Below the pieces are notes generated by a model. It saw only the letters and a list, made by a program, of their open reading frames with translations, made no database searches and was not told the origin of the DNA. This document shows, piece by piece, positions 12,781 through 24,517 of a DNA stretch of 64,000 nt. Source of the stretch: Collybiopsis luxurians FD-317 M1 (lineage: Eukaryota > Basidiomycota > Agaricomycetes > Agaricales > Omphalotaceae); the NCBI GenBank assembly GCA_000827265.1, contig KN834770.1, positions 77,974 to 141,973 of the forward strand, given 5' to 3'. The position numbers were made by a program, and so were the translations under genes. Within the stretch, counting starts at the first letter, position 1; each line of letters starts with the position of its first letter.

Positions 12781-13771
12781 TCTGTGTGGTTGGAAGGAAG
12801 TTGAAAGAAGACCGTAAATAGGAAGTCTTTATCGGATGTAAAGCGATAAGCGCCTAACTACGTCATGAGCGCCTATCTATCGCCTACTCCGCGACGATTC
12901 GATTCGCGGGGTTCTCTTCAATGGACGTGAGAAAAGATTAATGAGTGTGGGAAAATACGAATCTGGATACTTTCACTCAGTCAAGAGTCACCACGACGGC
13001 AATTGCAGCCATACAAATATATGCTATAACGCGTCCCTTCATAAAACGCGAGAAAGACCAACTATTTTCGCTCCGAACCACAGCTTTAATGCCATATCAG
13101 ACGCTAGATGTACCAGAACCGCCTACCGTTATTCCGGATAGCAGGAAGATTTGCCGTCCAAGTAACTAATTTGGGTCCGTCCGTTCTGGGAAACGATGGG
13201 TAAGGTGCAATCCATAGGATGCTCGGCGGACTTGCAAATGGAATGAAAAGATGTGGGGTGATGCGAGCAAGTGCAATGTGCATCTAGTCAATGTCTGATC
13301 TCCTCTTTGATTTCATCTGAATAGCGTTCAATATTTCCACTTCACCGTTCTGATGCGCCGGATAGGTTGCCACGTGAAATCTGGAAGGGCTTCCACCAGT
13401 GTACCCCCAAATAAATTCCCCATCTTCTTTCCTCCTGTTTTCAATTTGTCGGTGATAATCGGGGAATCCTTCTCGCATCTGGACTTCAAAGCTGGGAGTG
13501 CCTGGTCTGAATCTGGAGGACCCTTGAGTCTTGAGCTGCTGCTAGTGGATGAAACCATACGAACAGAAGCGGGTCACACATCGATCAGACTCGGTTACTT
13601 CACGTATACCGTATACCGTTCCTTCATCACCCTGCATAAATACATAAATTGACGGAACATTTAGACTTCCACAGATCTTCCCGCTTAAATACATAGCTCT
13701 CAACGAGCGATGGAGTGAAGACACTCTCCAGATTTCTCAAGTAACGGCTTCCAAGCCACTGCTCGAACACC
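12781..13771. other. Intergenic between divergent genes
   Basis: Shared upstream region of the HAD hydrolase (minus strand) and the alpha/beta hydrolase (plus strand), 991 bp. Contains a CACGTG at 13371-13376. Open frames on both strands around 13284-13724 have no recognisable homology or supporting splice pattern, so no gene is called. Confidence 0.5.
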
Positions 13772-15286
13772 ATGTTTAGTTTGCAAGCTACCTCTTTTGT
13801 TTTTGACCCCCCACGGATTCAACAGTTGGAGGAGCGTCCATTCTCACAATCTCCGTATAATTTCTCTCAGAGCCATGAACCGTCGCCCGCACTCAAGATG
13901 ACAGCCAAGCGCTACACCAAGGGACGCTCTGGTGACAACGCATACGGTTTGACCCTACTCTTTGCGCACTGCATAGGATCGCGTATGGTTCTTTTCTGCT
14001 TGCTGATCGACAGGAACGTTCAACTTTTATGCAGATAAAGAACAATGGGAGCCCACCATAGAACGCATTTTTGATACCCAAAGTACGAAGAACAAACACT
14101 ATCAGATTCGAGAAGCCTGGGCTTTTGACTGGCAGAATCACGGCGACGCGGCGCGGGTGAATGCAGAGGTGTTGAAAAACCAACCAGAGGGAGTTTGTGA
14201 GTAGGTGCTTGTTCAGCCTTGTTGTTCATCAGCTAAGTAGAACCTTCCTAGCGATATACGAATGGGCTCCGGCGATAGTTGCATTCGTGAGATCTCCTCG
14301 TATGGCTGGACATCGAATTGTACCCGTCGGACATTCTGCGGGGGCTGGAGCAATGTAAGTTCTACGTTCACTTCTCCCATTCGTTTTCGATCGCCTTCCG
14401 GCTTTGTGACGCACATTCCTCCGCTGTTTCGTTGCCCATCAGATAAGCTCATCAACTCTCACCTTACATCGAATAAATCATCCATTTATACTTACAACGC
14501 AATCCGCAGGATGTTAACCACAAAACCCTTCCCAATATCCAGCTTGCCATATGTGTCTCTTATTCTAGTTGAAGCTACAATGATAACCCAGGAAATGTTC
14601 GAGGCTCACTTCGATGACCGTATGAGGTCAATGGAAATTTCCATTGCTGCTACGGAAGCTAGAAGGGACGTCTGGCCGGATAGAGAAGAAGCTTTCAAAT
14701 GGCTGAGCCGCAGATTCCCGTTTCGTACTTGGGATCCTCGTGTAGTACGGATTCTAGCGGTGGGCTTGTGTTCATTGTTCATTCATTTTCTACCGGTACT
14801 AAATCAACTCGTAGGAGCACGGTCTTTATCAAAAAGCCCCTGAATCAAGCGAGGTTGCGCTCAAATGTGACAAAAAGCAGGAAGCGATATCTTATCCTGA
14901 TGTAGATGGCCATTTTGAAGCGACAATAGAACTCGCAAGGGTTTGCCATGCTCTCCCAGTGCATCTTATTTGGGGAACGAATAACGACCTCTTGTAAGTA
15001 GTAGTCTTTCATGTCATCTTTGCTGTCGCTAAGAACAGCTTTCTCGATAGCCCTGGTTACTTCCAGGACTCTTTGAATGATGTGACCCAGGGTAGGGTTG
15101 TCGCTTCAGTGTCAAGAGTGCAAGATGCTGGTCACTTGGTAAGACCCGTCGTCGAGATCCATCTCGCTTACGGTTTGACAAGTATTATTCTAGGTTGTAC
15201 AGGAGAAACCCGACCAGCTTGCCTTAAGGATCTGCGAAGCTTTAGACACCATTCATCCTCATATACCCATTCGGTCAAGAATGTAA
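13772..15286 (+). CDS. Alpha/beta-hydrolase fold protein with C-terminal PTS1-like SRM
   Basis: Seven exons (13772-13982, 14035-14196, 14252-14354, 14510-14759, 14815-14993, 15051-15138, 15194-15286) sum to 1086 nt, 361 aa. The oxyanion-side strand appears as LTLLFAHCIGSHKEQWEP, the nucleophile elbow as GHSAG (catalytic Ser), and the late region has LIWGTNNDL (acid loop) and DAGHL (catalytic His), so the triad looks complete. The last three residues are Ser-Arg-Met, matching the PTS1 consensus (S/A/C)(K/R/H)(L/M), so import into peroxisomes is plausible. Related fungal peroxisomal hydrolases include AKT2-type proteins, but the substrate here is unknown. The third intron is long (155 nt) and could hide an extra exon. 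The gene is divergent from the HAD hydrolase. Confidence 0.85.
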
Positions 15287-15591
15287 CAACCATCCGGTTT
15301 TACTCCACCTTCTTGAGTTCACCCGGTGCCTTTGGCGATCTCATCACAATGATCTATCGAAACCTGAACTTCGCTTGTGCTGCTCAGTCATTTTGTGTCA
15401 AAAGCCCGTCTTTTTGGATAAAATAAAAAACGTTTTGATATAGAGCCGTTTATTAAATATATATATTACATAAATGTATTATTTATTGCCGCATAGAATT
15501 TATACTGTTCAGTCTTGTTCAGTATGTGCATATAAAGCACATGCATGAGGAAAGGGTTGATGAATCCGTTCGGTAAGAGCGGTGGATCTTC
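15287..15591. other. Intergenic between convergent genes, AT-rich
   Basis: About 305 bp between the hydrolase and MET5 stop codons. It holds an AT-rich core (TATATATATTA near 15460) that probably carries both polyadenylation regions. No gene seen. Confidence 0.55.
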
Positions 15592-18500
15592 TTACAACCA
15601 TTCTCGACCTGATGTGATGGTTGGAACGTAACCTGCTCGTATCACGAAATCCCCAAAGCTTTCTCCACTCAGCCGGTCAAGGGCGTAATGCTTGATCATT
15701 GGTCTGAGTATGTCAAGAATTTCTCGCTCAGTTACGTTTTCTAAGCTTGCTCGGTTACTGCGATCCAATAGACATTATGCACGATACTACATACCTCGAT
15801 AAAGTTTTGCGAGCCGTTGTCCGTAAGAGCCACCTCCAAGAAGCATGCCGTAGGCACCTGGTGCTTTCCCCAAAAATCCAATTTCTGACGGAAAGAATAA
15901 ATGGTCGGAAAGAACAGGAAGACCTAGAATTTCACCTGCTACGTAGGGTTTGGTACAGCCGGCAGGACATCCTGTCATTCGCATAACAATAGCGTCATTG
16001 CGAAGACCGTTCTCCTCGCATATCTTCTCGACCTTGTCGATAAGGAGTGGAAGGTACTAGGTGGGTGCATACATAGTGTGCTTAACGTAGGAATGTGTTT
16101 CGACTCACTCTTTCAGATTCAGCCATGGCAAGGCCTAAGAGTCACTCAGCCTACCATCGCAATTTAAAAATGGTTGGTAGCTCACCACAGGTAGGCCAGG
16201 CAACGCACGCTGATGAGGATAAGCGCAGACCGCTATGATTGAGACTGTCCAGCTTGAACTTGGATAGGATACTCTTGATCTGGGGAACATCGTGCGGTTC
16301 TATTTCAGAAATAACAAGATGCTGGTTAGTTGTAAGCCTCAAAGTTCCTTTGTGCACTTGGGCAATTTCTCGAAGTCCAGTCTTGATTTCCTTCTGCGGA
16401 TTATCCTGGATGCGACCATTTTCAATGAACATAGTGAAGTAGTGCTTGCCGTTTTCGCCTAAAGCCCATCCATAATCGTCAAGATTCTGATGAAATCTGA
16501 AAGGCCGGGCTTCTTTCAAAGCGAATCCCAGGCGCTTTTCAACTTCGATTTTGAAGTTTTCCAGACCCATTCGGTCCACGGTATATTTGACGCGAGCAGT
16601 CTAATGGAATGCAAGTGAGAAATCAAATGGAATGTAATTAAAAACTCGTTGATCGACCTTTCGGCTACGAAGATAATAGTGAGTGAGGATTCATTGCGGA
16701 CGGAAGACTTTCAAAAACATACTTGACACGATCTCCAAAATCTCTCTGAACCAATGCCACGGCTTCTGCTACATCGACGCCCTGCCCTGGCTCACAGAAC
16801 CCAATGATGCTTCCGAGACGAGGATATGTCCTTTTATCTCCCCATGTTGTGCCCATCCCTCCTCCAACAAGTACGTTGTATCCTATAACCTTGCTAGCAC
16901 TCTCATCAATGATCGCAATGTACCCGAGGTCATTGGTGAATACGTCGACGTCATTTTTTGGAGGCACGGCGATAGCAATTTTGAACTGATGTAAATCAAT
17001 CTTCCCGGCGGTATGAAGAAATTACTGGCAAACTCACTTTACGTGGTAGATACCACTCTCCATAAATTGGCTCAAAATCTTTTACAGCGTGCCCGGCTAC
17101 CATCTTCTTATCAAGCCAAATCTCATGATAAGCAGTGGTCCGAGGCATGAGTCGTTCGCTGATGTCCACAGAGAATTGGTGAACTTGTGCGTGTATCTTG
17201 GACATGGTGGATATCGAGGAGCATACAATATTGCTGAAGTACACATCAGATGGTCATAAAATAGATCTAAATATTGAGCTTACCTGTTAACATCTCCACC
17301 GACTTCGAAAGTATCTAGCATGGCTTTATTGATAGCTTGGATTGATTGCTTCAGATGCTTCTTCAGAATACCGTGGAACTGCAACGTCTGTCTTGTTGTT
17401 ATTTTCATCGTCCCATTTCCATATTCATCAGCAAGACGATCCAGCTTTAGCCACTGCTCGGGCGTACATAAACCTCCAGTCATTCTTGCCCTGACCATGA
17501 AGTAGTACGCCAACTCAAGACCCTGCGCCTGGCGTTCTTCCCGTAGATCTCGATCATCCTGTTGCCATATACCATGATACTTGGTGAGCGGTGGGTCAGA
17601 GGGAGCCAGCGCGCCAGTAGTAGAATCAGAAATTCCTTCGGCTATAGTACCACGAAGGAAGTTCGACGCGGCTTTGACATGCTCCAATGTAATTGTCGCT
17701 TGCTCTGGTTCAGTGGCTTCAGCGGCATCAACGCCAAACGCTTTCCAAACTTGTTTCTCCCATATTTTATATTGGGTTTCAGAACCATCGGCATCCTGAG
17801 CATCGCCGAGTTTCAGATCAACAATTCGCTGAGCACCAAGGAGAGTCAATTTGGAATCCAGATCCCTACTTGGTCGGTTGAAGAAATGGAAATCCTCAGC
17901 GCGAGGCCAGTAGCGAGAGTCGCCTAAACCAAATACTGCGTAATGCACATTGGACAGAAAAGTAGAGTTATCCGGCACAGTGCTGACCGCATTAAGCCAC
18001 TTGAAGAATTTTCGCCCATTCAGCGGCGGTTCTCCTTGGCCGGCCGTCGACGTGATCAGGATGACGGGCCCGGTTAGCTCTTTGAGGACATCCAACGACA
18101 ACGAATCGAGAGCTGCGACGCTCGTTTCCAACCCACGTAGTTTTCCTCGACTCGCTAACCGGTTTGCCAGCTTTTCGGCCCCTCCCCCGTCGGATGCATA
18201 GAAGATTCGCATCGGAGGTGCATCTATAGTCTGAAGCAATCTGGCATACGTTTCTCGTGCCTTTGCTCGTCGTGCTTCCTTCAAGTTCTGTCCCAGGCTA
18301 CCTACAATTTCAGTGGATAATGCAGGTTGAGACCGAACCAACTGAGAAAGGTGATTTTGTCGATCCAGGAACTGCGCGAGATCATTTTTAATGGAATCTG
18401 AATCCAGAGAGAATGGCTCTCCTCCGCCTTCAGATTTACTAGGATCCCATCTGTACAGGGGCCAGTATCCAGAATCCACAGCTAACTTGGTCTCTTTAAG

Positions 18501-20258
18501 GATGTCCACCGCTGATGTCTGCTCGGATTGGTACGGAAGATAGCTCAATACGATACTTGGACCCTGAAAGCGATCAGCTTCAATAAATGTCCGCATCGCA
18601 TGATTATATGAGCTGTACAACGCGGTACTCGCCACATATGTAGACCCATAATTCATCGCGTACAGACCGACGTCATGGTGGCGACGATTGATAGTGTGCC
18701 GTAGAGTGTATGGAGTGGTGTGGAGAAGAAGAAGGTTCACTGGGAGGCCAGATGAAAGGATGTGATGCAGTCCAGAGGCGCCTATATCTTGAGACCATGC
18801 CATTGAAACTACTATCCAGCGAGAAGGAATGGAGAAATGGTGCTTCAAGGACATTAACCGTTCTAAAAGTGTATGGCTCGAGTCCTGCTCGAGTCTCTGG
18901 ATGATCTCCTTCCCTGTAGAGCTGCTCAACATGGCATCGTGCCGCGAAAGATACCATTTGCTCAAGAGAGCGTGCAGCTCATTATCCACAGAGGACTCGT
19001 TTAAAACATCCATGACTAGATTAACTAGCTTTGCTCGCTCCTCGTAAAGACCTCGGATACGGCCCAGTGCAAACTCGGGATTCGTAGCGAGATGCCCGTG
19101 ATATAGAATCAGGTCGGGAGAGTTGGAAAACTCGAAACGACCGTCAAAAAGGTGTTGCAGCATTTGAATATAGCAAAGCTCGTGTTTCGGAATAGAAGGG
19201 GGGGTGATAGAGTTGGAAGGTGTGAACGATCCCAGCTGTGGACGATGAACTGTTGAATCGCTTGAACCGAGCAGAGTTTCAAGATCAGCATTGGTAATAC
19301 TGTTCTTGTCACTCCCAAGAATGCCATTTCGAATGGTAGGCATAGAGCTGCGCGGCTTTAATGCCTTAACGACCTCCAGGTAGAACGGAGTCCATTTCGT
19401 GTGCCAGTGATGGAGTTGCTCGAGGACAAATACGCGAGAGGCCGATGGCGGTACTGCGTCAAAAATCTGGGAGGAAGGAAGAGGAGTCAATATCTTGAGA
19501 CTTATAACCCGGACTCCAGCATAGGATATATCAGGTGTGCAACTACGTCCAATAATGAAGATGACTGTATGGACTTCGAAGTCTTGTTCTGAAGATTGAA
19601 AAACAGCAAAGGGATGTAATGGCCCAGAGGAGAGACATGTCAAAGCGTTAGTATAGGCCTTCCATAATCTTTCCGTGTTATCATCAACACTGCGATTAAA
19701 GTGTAAGACTAGGGTGCCTAAATCTGTCAATTGCACGTACGTATCTGACTGGTTCTGAACACTATTCTCCGAAGCATGATCGAAGAATTTCTCCGGAATA
19801 TGTAACCCACTAACATCGGTGATAGAATCATCACCAGAGCGAAAGTGAACATGTAAAACTGTGAGTCTGAGAGTACGAGCCAAGTATGAGGCGATGATGG
19901 CATTGTCGTGGGCCTCGTGTGTAGTTGCAGAAAGAAGGAAGAACGGGAAAGTACCGTGCAGAAGATAGATTGATGATAGGTCGCTGACTTCAAGGTGGAT
20001 GACCAGAGGAAGTTGGCCGATTTCTCCTACATGGGGAAGTAACAGTTTGGGTAGGGAATCTGCAGAGTCTGACGCAGTCAACGACACAAGGCTAGGATTG
20101 GTCATGAACACCCGATGAATAGTCGGTACTGGGTCTTCATTATGCGAAAGGCAAACAGAATCCAAGGAATCAGCACCTGGAGCTTGAGTACCAGTTTGCA
20201 GAGCAATTACAGTCTGCGAAACACGTTCGGCAATCTGAGAAATAATGAGAGTGGACAT
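15592..20258 (-). CDS. MET5: Sulfite reductase (NADPH) beta subunit, siroheme hemoprotein
   Basis: Met5 reduces sulfite to sulfide for cysteine and methionine synthesis, working with the flavoprotein Met10. Nine exons (17284-20258, 17038-17233, 16723-16985, 16658-16664, 16186-16600, 16109-16134, 15936-16056, 15795-15884, 15592-15740) sum to 4242 nt, 1413 aa, close to the yeast protein length. Residues 1 to about 680 form the degenerate oxidoreductase-like fungal extension. A flavodoxin-like domain spans about 682-846 ([22 protein letters not shown]). The C-terminal part is the nitrite/sulfite reductase repeat pair. The Fe4S4-siroheme ligands are ACVAWPTCG (about 1279, 1285) and TGCPAGC (about 1324, 1328). 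The 7-nt fourth exon supplies the end of the conserved NRK motif. All key cysteines are present. Confidence 0.95.
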
Positions 20259-21087
20259 TTTGGAGAATCAAAAGCACCGACTTCTATGCTTATAAACGGA
20301 TTCGATAACCTGAGAACTCGAATCTAAAATAAAAAAGCAAAAGATAATGACTTTAACGACTTGTTGCACTTGAAAGGTCCGTTGTAGATTTGAACTCTAG
20401 TAAGGCATAACGAAGACACTATAAATCTACCCTCATCCATGCGACCCTCTATTATGCGAACAGAGAAAATGGATAAGCCAAGTATGGGGTAGCTAAAGCT
20501 AAAGATAACGAATGAAAGATAGCAAACCTTTCGGTTGCCTTTCGGCCTCTTTCGGCCAATAGTGATTGAAGTGGCAGTTCCTTATTTAGGTAGCCTAAGC
20601 GCTATTATGAGAATTATTGCAACCAGAACCACTTGCCTGAAGCTTTCAAACTCTTACAGCCTCCCACCTTCGTTCCGATCTGGACCTGCGAATACTTGGT
20701 AGGCTCTAAATGGGTTATATTCAATAGCTATCTACCGGGTGTTCTCAAACCCAGTGGGAAGCGGATGCTCTATTGATAGAATCGGAATGTAAAGGTTTCA
20801 AGATGGACGTCAATTCGCTCAGAGCCAAGTTTGAAATCACGGGCAAAAATCTGTCAGAATGCGGTGTCCTAATGAATAGGGTGAATTTATTTCGGTGAAA
20901 ATCGTGGACCTTTGAGAAGACTCGGACTTGTATATTACACACCCTAGCACCAAAAAAAAATATTAACTATACAATACACGCAATGCTACATACGATAGAT
21001 CATACATAGTTTAGAAATTACTAGATGGTCAAGAATAGCGCAATACACAAGGCAAGAAAAACCAACTAATTATCAGTGGACCGAGGC
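20259..21087. other. Intergenic: MET5 promoter and 3' region of the Zn2Cys6 gene
   Basis: No supported gene. Includes three regularly spaced TTTCGG hexamers next to a CCAAT sequence (20529-20560) and a short GCTAAA direct repeat near 20493. Confidence 0.55.
20529..20560 (-). promoter_or_regulatory. Phased CCGAAA repeats with CCAAT in the MET5 upstream region
   Basis: TTTCGG occurs at 20529, 20540 and 20550 (CCGAAA on the MET5 strand), spaced 11 and 10 bp, about one helical turn, and is followed by CCAAT at 20556-20560. It lies about 270-300 bp upstream of the MET5 start. The regular spacing suggests binding of a protein array to one DNA face; the factor is unknown. Confidence 0.3.
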
Positions 21088-24000
21088 CTAAGCGTATCCA
21101 CTAGAAGTAATGAAGTCCTGCCAAGCAGTGTGCATCAAGTTCTGCTCTGGAGATCCAGAGCTGGACCGTCTTTGTGCATGAGGTGGAGCAGGACTAGAAT
21201 CCAACATCGGAGCGTAAGAGTTGTTAGAGGAAGAAGAGCCGTAATCGTAGACGGGGAAGTATTGCGGGAACGAATGTGATCCCGAAGAACCATTCATCGA
21301 CGAACTGTGTTGGTGATGCTGCTGCTGGGAAGGCGTATTGAAGGACGAATCTACCGCCGACATCATGGAATTAGATGTAGAGTTCATTGGCTGATAGCTA
21401 GAGGGCTCAGAGGTGAAGCCGTTCATCGATCCAGATAAGGAAGAGAGGTTAAACCCTGATACGGGCGATAGTGACTCGTCGGAGGAGTAACTATTGCTAG
21501 ACGCGGGTGCCGGTTGGTTGTGAGATTGGAAGGAGTTGAGATACTCGACCAGATTTGGGTCAACCTGGTGTCCCATCGATGGGGATAAGGGAAGAGGAAC
21601 AACAGGATTGTGAGAGGTGGGGGATCGGTCGAACATTAGCGGGGAACCAGGCTCCTTCTTCACCAGTCTAGTTTGACCGCCCAAAATCGCGAGTTCGTCG
21701 TTGTCGTTCGTGGGGGTCAAGGGTTCCATAGCAGAATTCATTCTTCCTGGAGAAGTTCTACTTCCTTTACGGAACTCGTCTAAACTATCGTGAGCTCGAA
21801 CTTGAAGATCGAGCATAATTCTCTATAATCATGCATTAATAACGTCGGTAGGGAGATGGATGCATCGTTATTACTGACAAGAACTTTGCTGGCTTTGAAA
21901 CCATTGGCGGCTTTTGAGAATAGCTCGCAGGCCGAATCGAGCTGCAACAATGCTGATGGCGCTAAACTCATGGACGGACAACGGGTAACTATAGAACCTA
22001 AAATGATCTATGGAAAGATCAATAATCCGAATAAGACGACACCAAAGAGTAACTCACCGCGCACGAGAACATATGTGTCCATAAGAACCACAATCGCTCA
22101 CTCAAATCCTTCATTTGTGTATGCAAATTCCGCATCAGCGCGACGAGTGAGCCTGCACTTCGATATGCCGCAATTACAGAAGTACCGTATGGACTTCCAA
22201 GAGGGTCCTTCGGATGGTCACTAATAGCTCGGGCAAAGAAGCTCCGGTGTAAATCTGTCAACTTTTTGAGTATACAGGAGGCATACGAACTCAACATCGC
22301 AGCTCACATAGAAGATCTAGTGAACTCTGTCAGCAAATGTGTCTTTACCGTGGGCTTCTAGAAAGATCACTTACTCATTTCTCGAATCGCGAGTACAATA
22401 TGCCGTTGTAGGGTCAGCATCGTCGAGTCCTGAAAACCTGAAGGGATCGGCTCTGCACTCCCGAATCCGGCGACTTGAAGAACGGAGGGAACGGGGAAGG
22501 CTCTGAGCTTTCTGTCGAGCTGAAGGACTGTGGCATATGTCGGTGTTTTCGCGCCGAATGCCTGGTCGTGCAAAAGGTTCATACATTCACTGACAAAGCG
22601 GTGCTTCCAGGCATGGACTAGACACGAGATCAACATCATGACACGAGGAGGATATAAATACATAAAACGTACAAATCTGGTCTTCCGTGGGATCAGAGCT
22701 AGAAAATGGTATTTTACAGTCAATATGAGGAAGGGCGAAAGATGGGGGTCGCGCAAAGGTGAAACATTGCCAAGAGTCGTAGGTGAACAACTCCCAAAAG
22801 AACTGTCGGCGGCGTTGGGCCTCGTCCAAGTCGACACCTTTCCAACGACCACTATCCCGGTCTGGAAAAAAAGAGAGAATTCAGGGAATGTCAGATTCCA
22901 GGGGAACGCTAAACTTACGCAGGCCAATCTAGAAAACGGGTTAGTATATCAATTGAGGGGAAATGAAGATAGCGCTTACAGTTTGTGACAGCTTGACTGC
23001 TAAACCCATGATTGCCCATCTTGTGCCAGTACTTGAGCCATGGCGGTCAGACAAGAAGAGATAGTAAGTCATCAGAAACTGCCATGATCGATTAATGATC
23101 GGTAAGGTAGAATGAACCATTGGACTGACCAGGGCTTGAACAGCGTTGATAGTCGGCGCATCAAGGAAGGAGTCTTGGAATAGTGCAGCTTTAGCTAACT
23201 GATGATACTTCTCCGCTTCAACATTGTAGGGGGCAAGAGAAGTGTCGACGAGGGAGCCAATAGCTAATATCATGAACATTACGGAAAGTTTGTGTGACAG
23301 CGAAGGATCATCGGCGAGAGGTCCAGCATTCGGCTCGTAGAACTGACTCCATATTTCCTGATTGAACATATCCAAGGAGACAGGGTTGTACCTAATGCGA
23401 TTATCAGCTGAACGATCATTATGGTACAAAAGGCACGTACATCCAAGCCGCGTGCCTGTAGTAGATATTGCGAAGTTGCATAGCTTTATCAGAAGATGGG
23501 AGATACCAGAAAAGAGTTTGGAGACCGATTGGCTGCAATATCTCGGGCGGAAGAGGTGTCATTGTCAAGGCGGATGCACGAGCGAGTATCTGCGGGGGGA
23601 AGTACGCTTGCAAGTTGTGCATATTGGATTGGGATGAATCAGGCGCATCGTCCTCAGCAGTTTCGTTCTGGATTGTCAAGTCATGAAAGTGGTTTACTTA
23701 TGAGAAATTGATATGACCAACCTGCAGGAATAGCTGAGGGGGATGGATAGATGGTATGCTTAGAAAAAAAGCGAGGGCAGTCAAAACGTATGTCACTCAC
23801 CCACGAGTTGGCAGTGTGACCAAAAAATTTTGCCTTTCCGGAGAGACTGATGGATAAGGACCCAAACGCATCCACGACATCGGGATTTGGCTCGTCCTCT
23901 TTAAGAGTACCATCTGGCTGGGCCCTTGCGGCAGGGGGCTCGCGTTGTAGAGGTGCTTTGATTTTCAAGAGTTCATCAGACAACAAGGGATGGAGTTCAT

Positions 24001-24517
24001 TTGTCAATTTTATATGGTCGGAACGCAAAGCATCTTCAAGCTCGCGAACACGGTTGGCGAGCTCATGGATTTTTTCATGTAGTTCTTGTGTAGATGCGAG
24101 AACGAACCTTCAAGTTGGAGGTCGATAGACAGACGGGGATATCGATCGAGTGTACTGCTTACCGATTTCCTTGTCCAGTCGTTAAAGAGCCCTAATCCAA
24201 TTTTAGAAATTTCTCGATACATACTGCGAGTTGAGAGACATACATCGGGACAAATAGCAGCAGTTCTGCGATAATTGTTGGGTATATTTTATAAGTAGAG
24301 GAGAGACAATACTCACCCACGCTTCACGCATGAGCTGCAAGGGATGGCACGGTCACATCGCAGTTTGAGTCTGATTGGAGTTGAGAAAGAGGTGGGAGGG
24401 AGGAGAGAGAGAAAAGACAAACCTGCGACATTCTGCACAAGAGAGGCGAGTTGCGCCCTTTCTCCGTTTGCGCTGGACTCCTTCATCAGGACGTCTCGGA
24501 GGATGGGCAGAGGACAT
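21088..24517 (-). CDS. Zn2Cys6 transcription factor with fungal-specific middle domain (paralog 1)
   Basis: The start codon at 24515-24517 opens a basic N-terminus followed by a binuclear zinc cluster: Cys27, Cys30, Cys37, Cys43, Cys46 and Cys55 in CAECRRLKLRCDRAIPCSSC and GTAAIC. Then comes the linker GSLTTGQGNRFVLAST and a short coiled coil (LHEKIHELANRVRELEDAL). The first five exons (24423-24517, 24317-24370, 24244-24265, 24163-24191, 23811-24117) sum in frame. The middle part matches the fungal_trans regulatory domain (YRHAAWM, VMFMILAIGSLVD, RWAIMGLAVKLSQ, WELFTYDSWQ). The C-terminal exon is Ser/Asn/Gln-rich and probably an activation or disordered region. It is clearly paralogous to the factor at 30104-33528 along its whole length. 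Targets cannot be inferred. Several small exons in 22000-23700 are placed only approximately. Confidence 0.9.

Noticed and set aside
13284..13724. Overlapping short open frames on both strands between the HAD and alpha/beta hydrolase genes
   Set aside because: No homology recognised and the frames on the two strands overlap each other; treated as promoter sequence.
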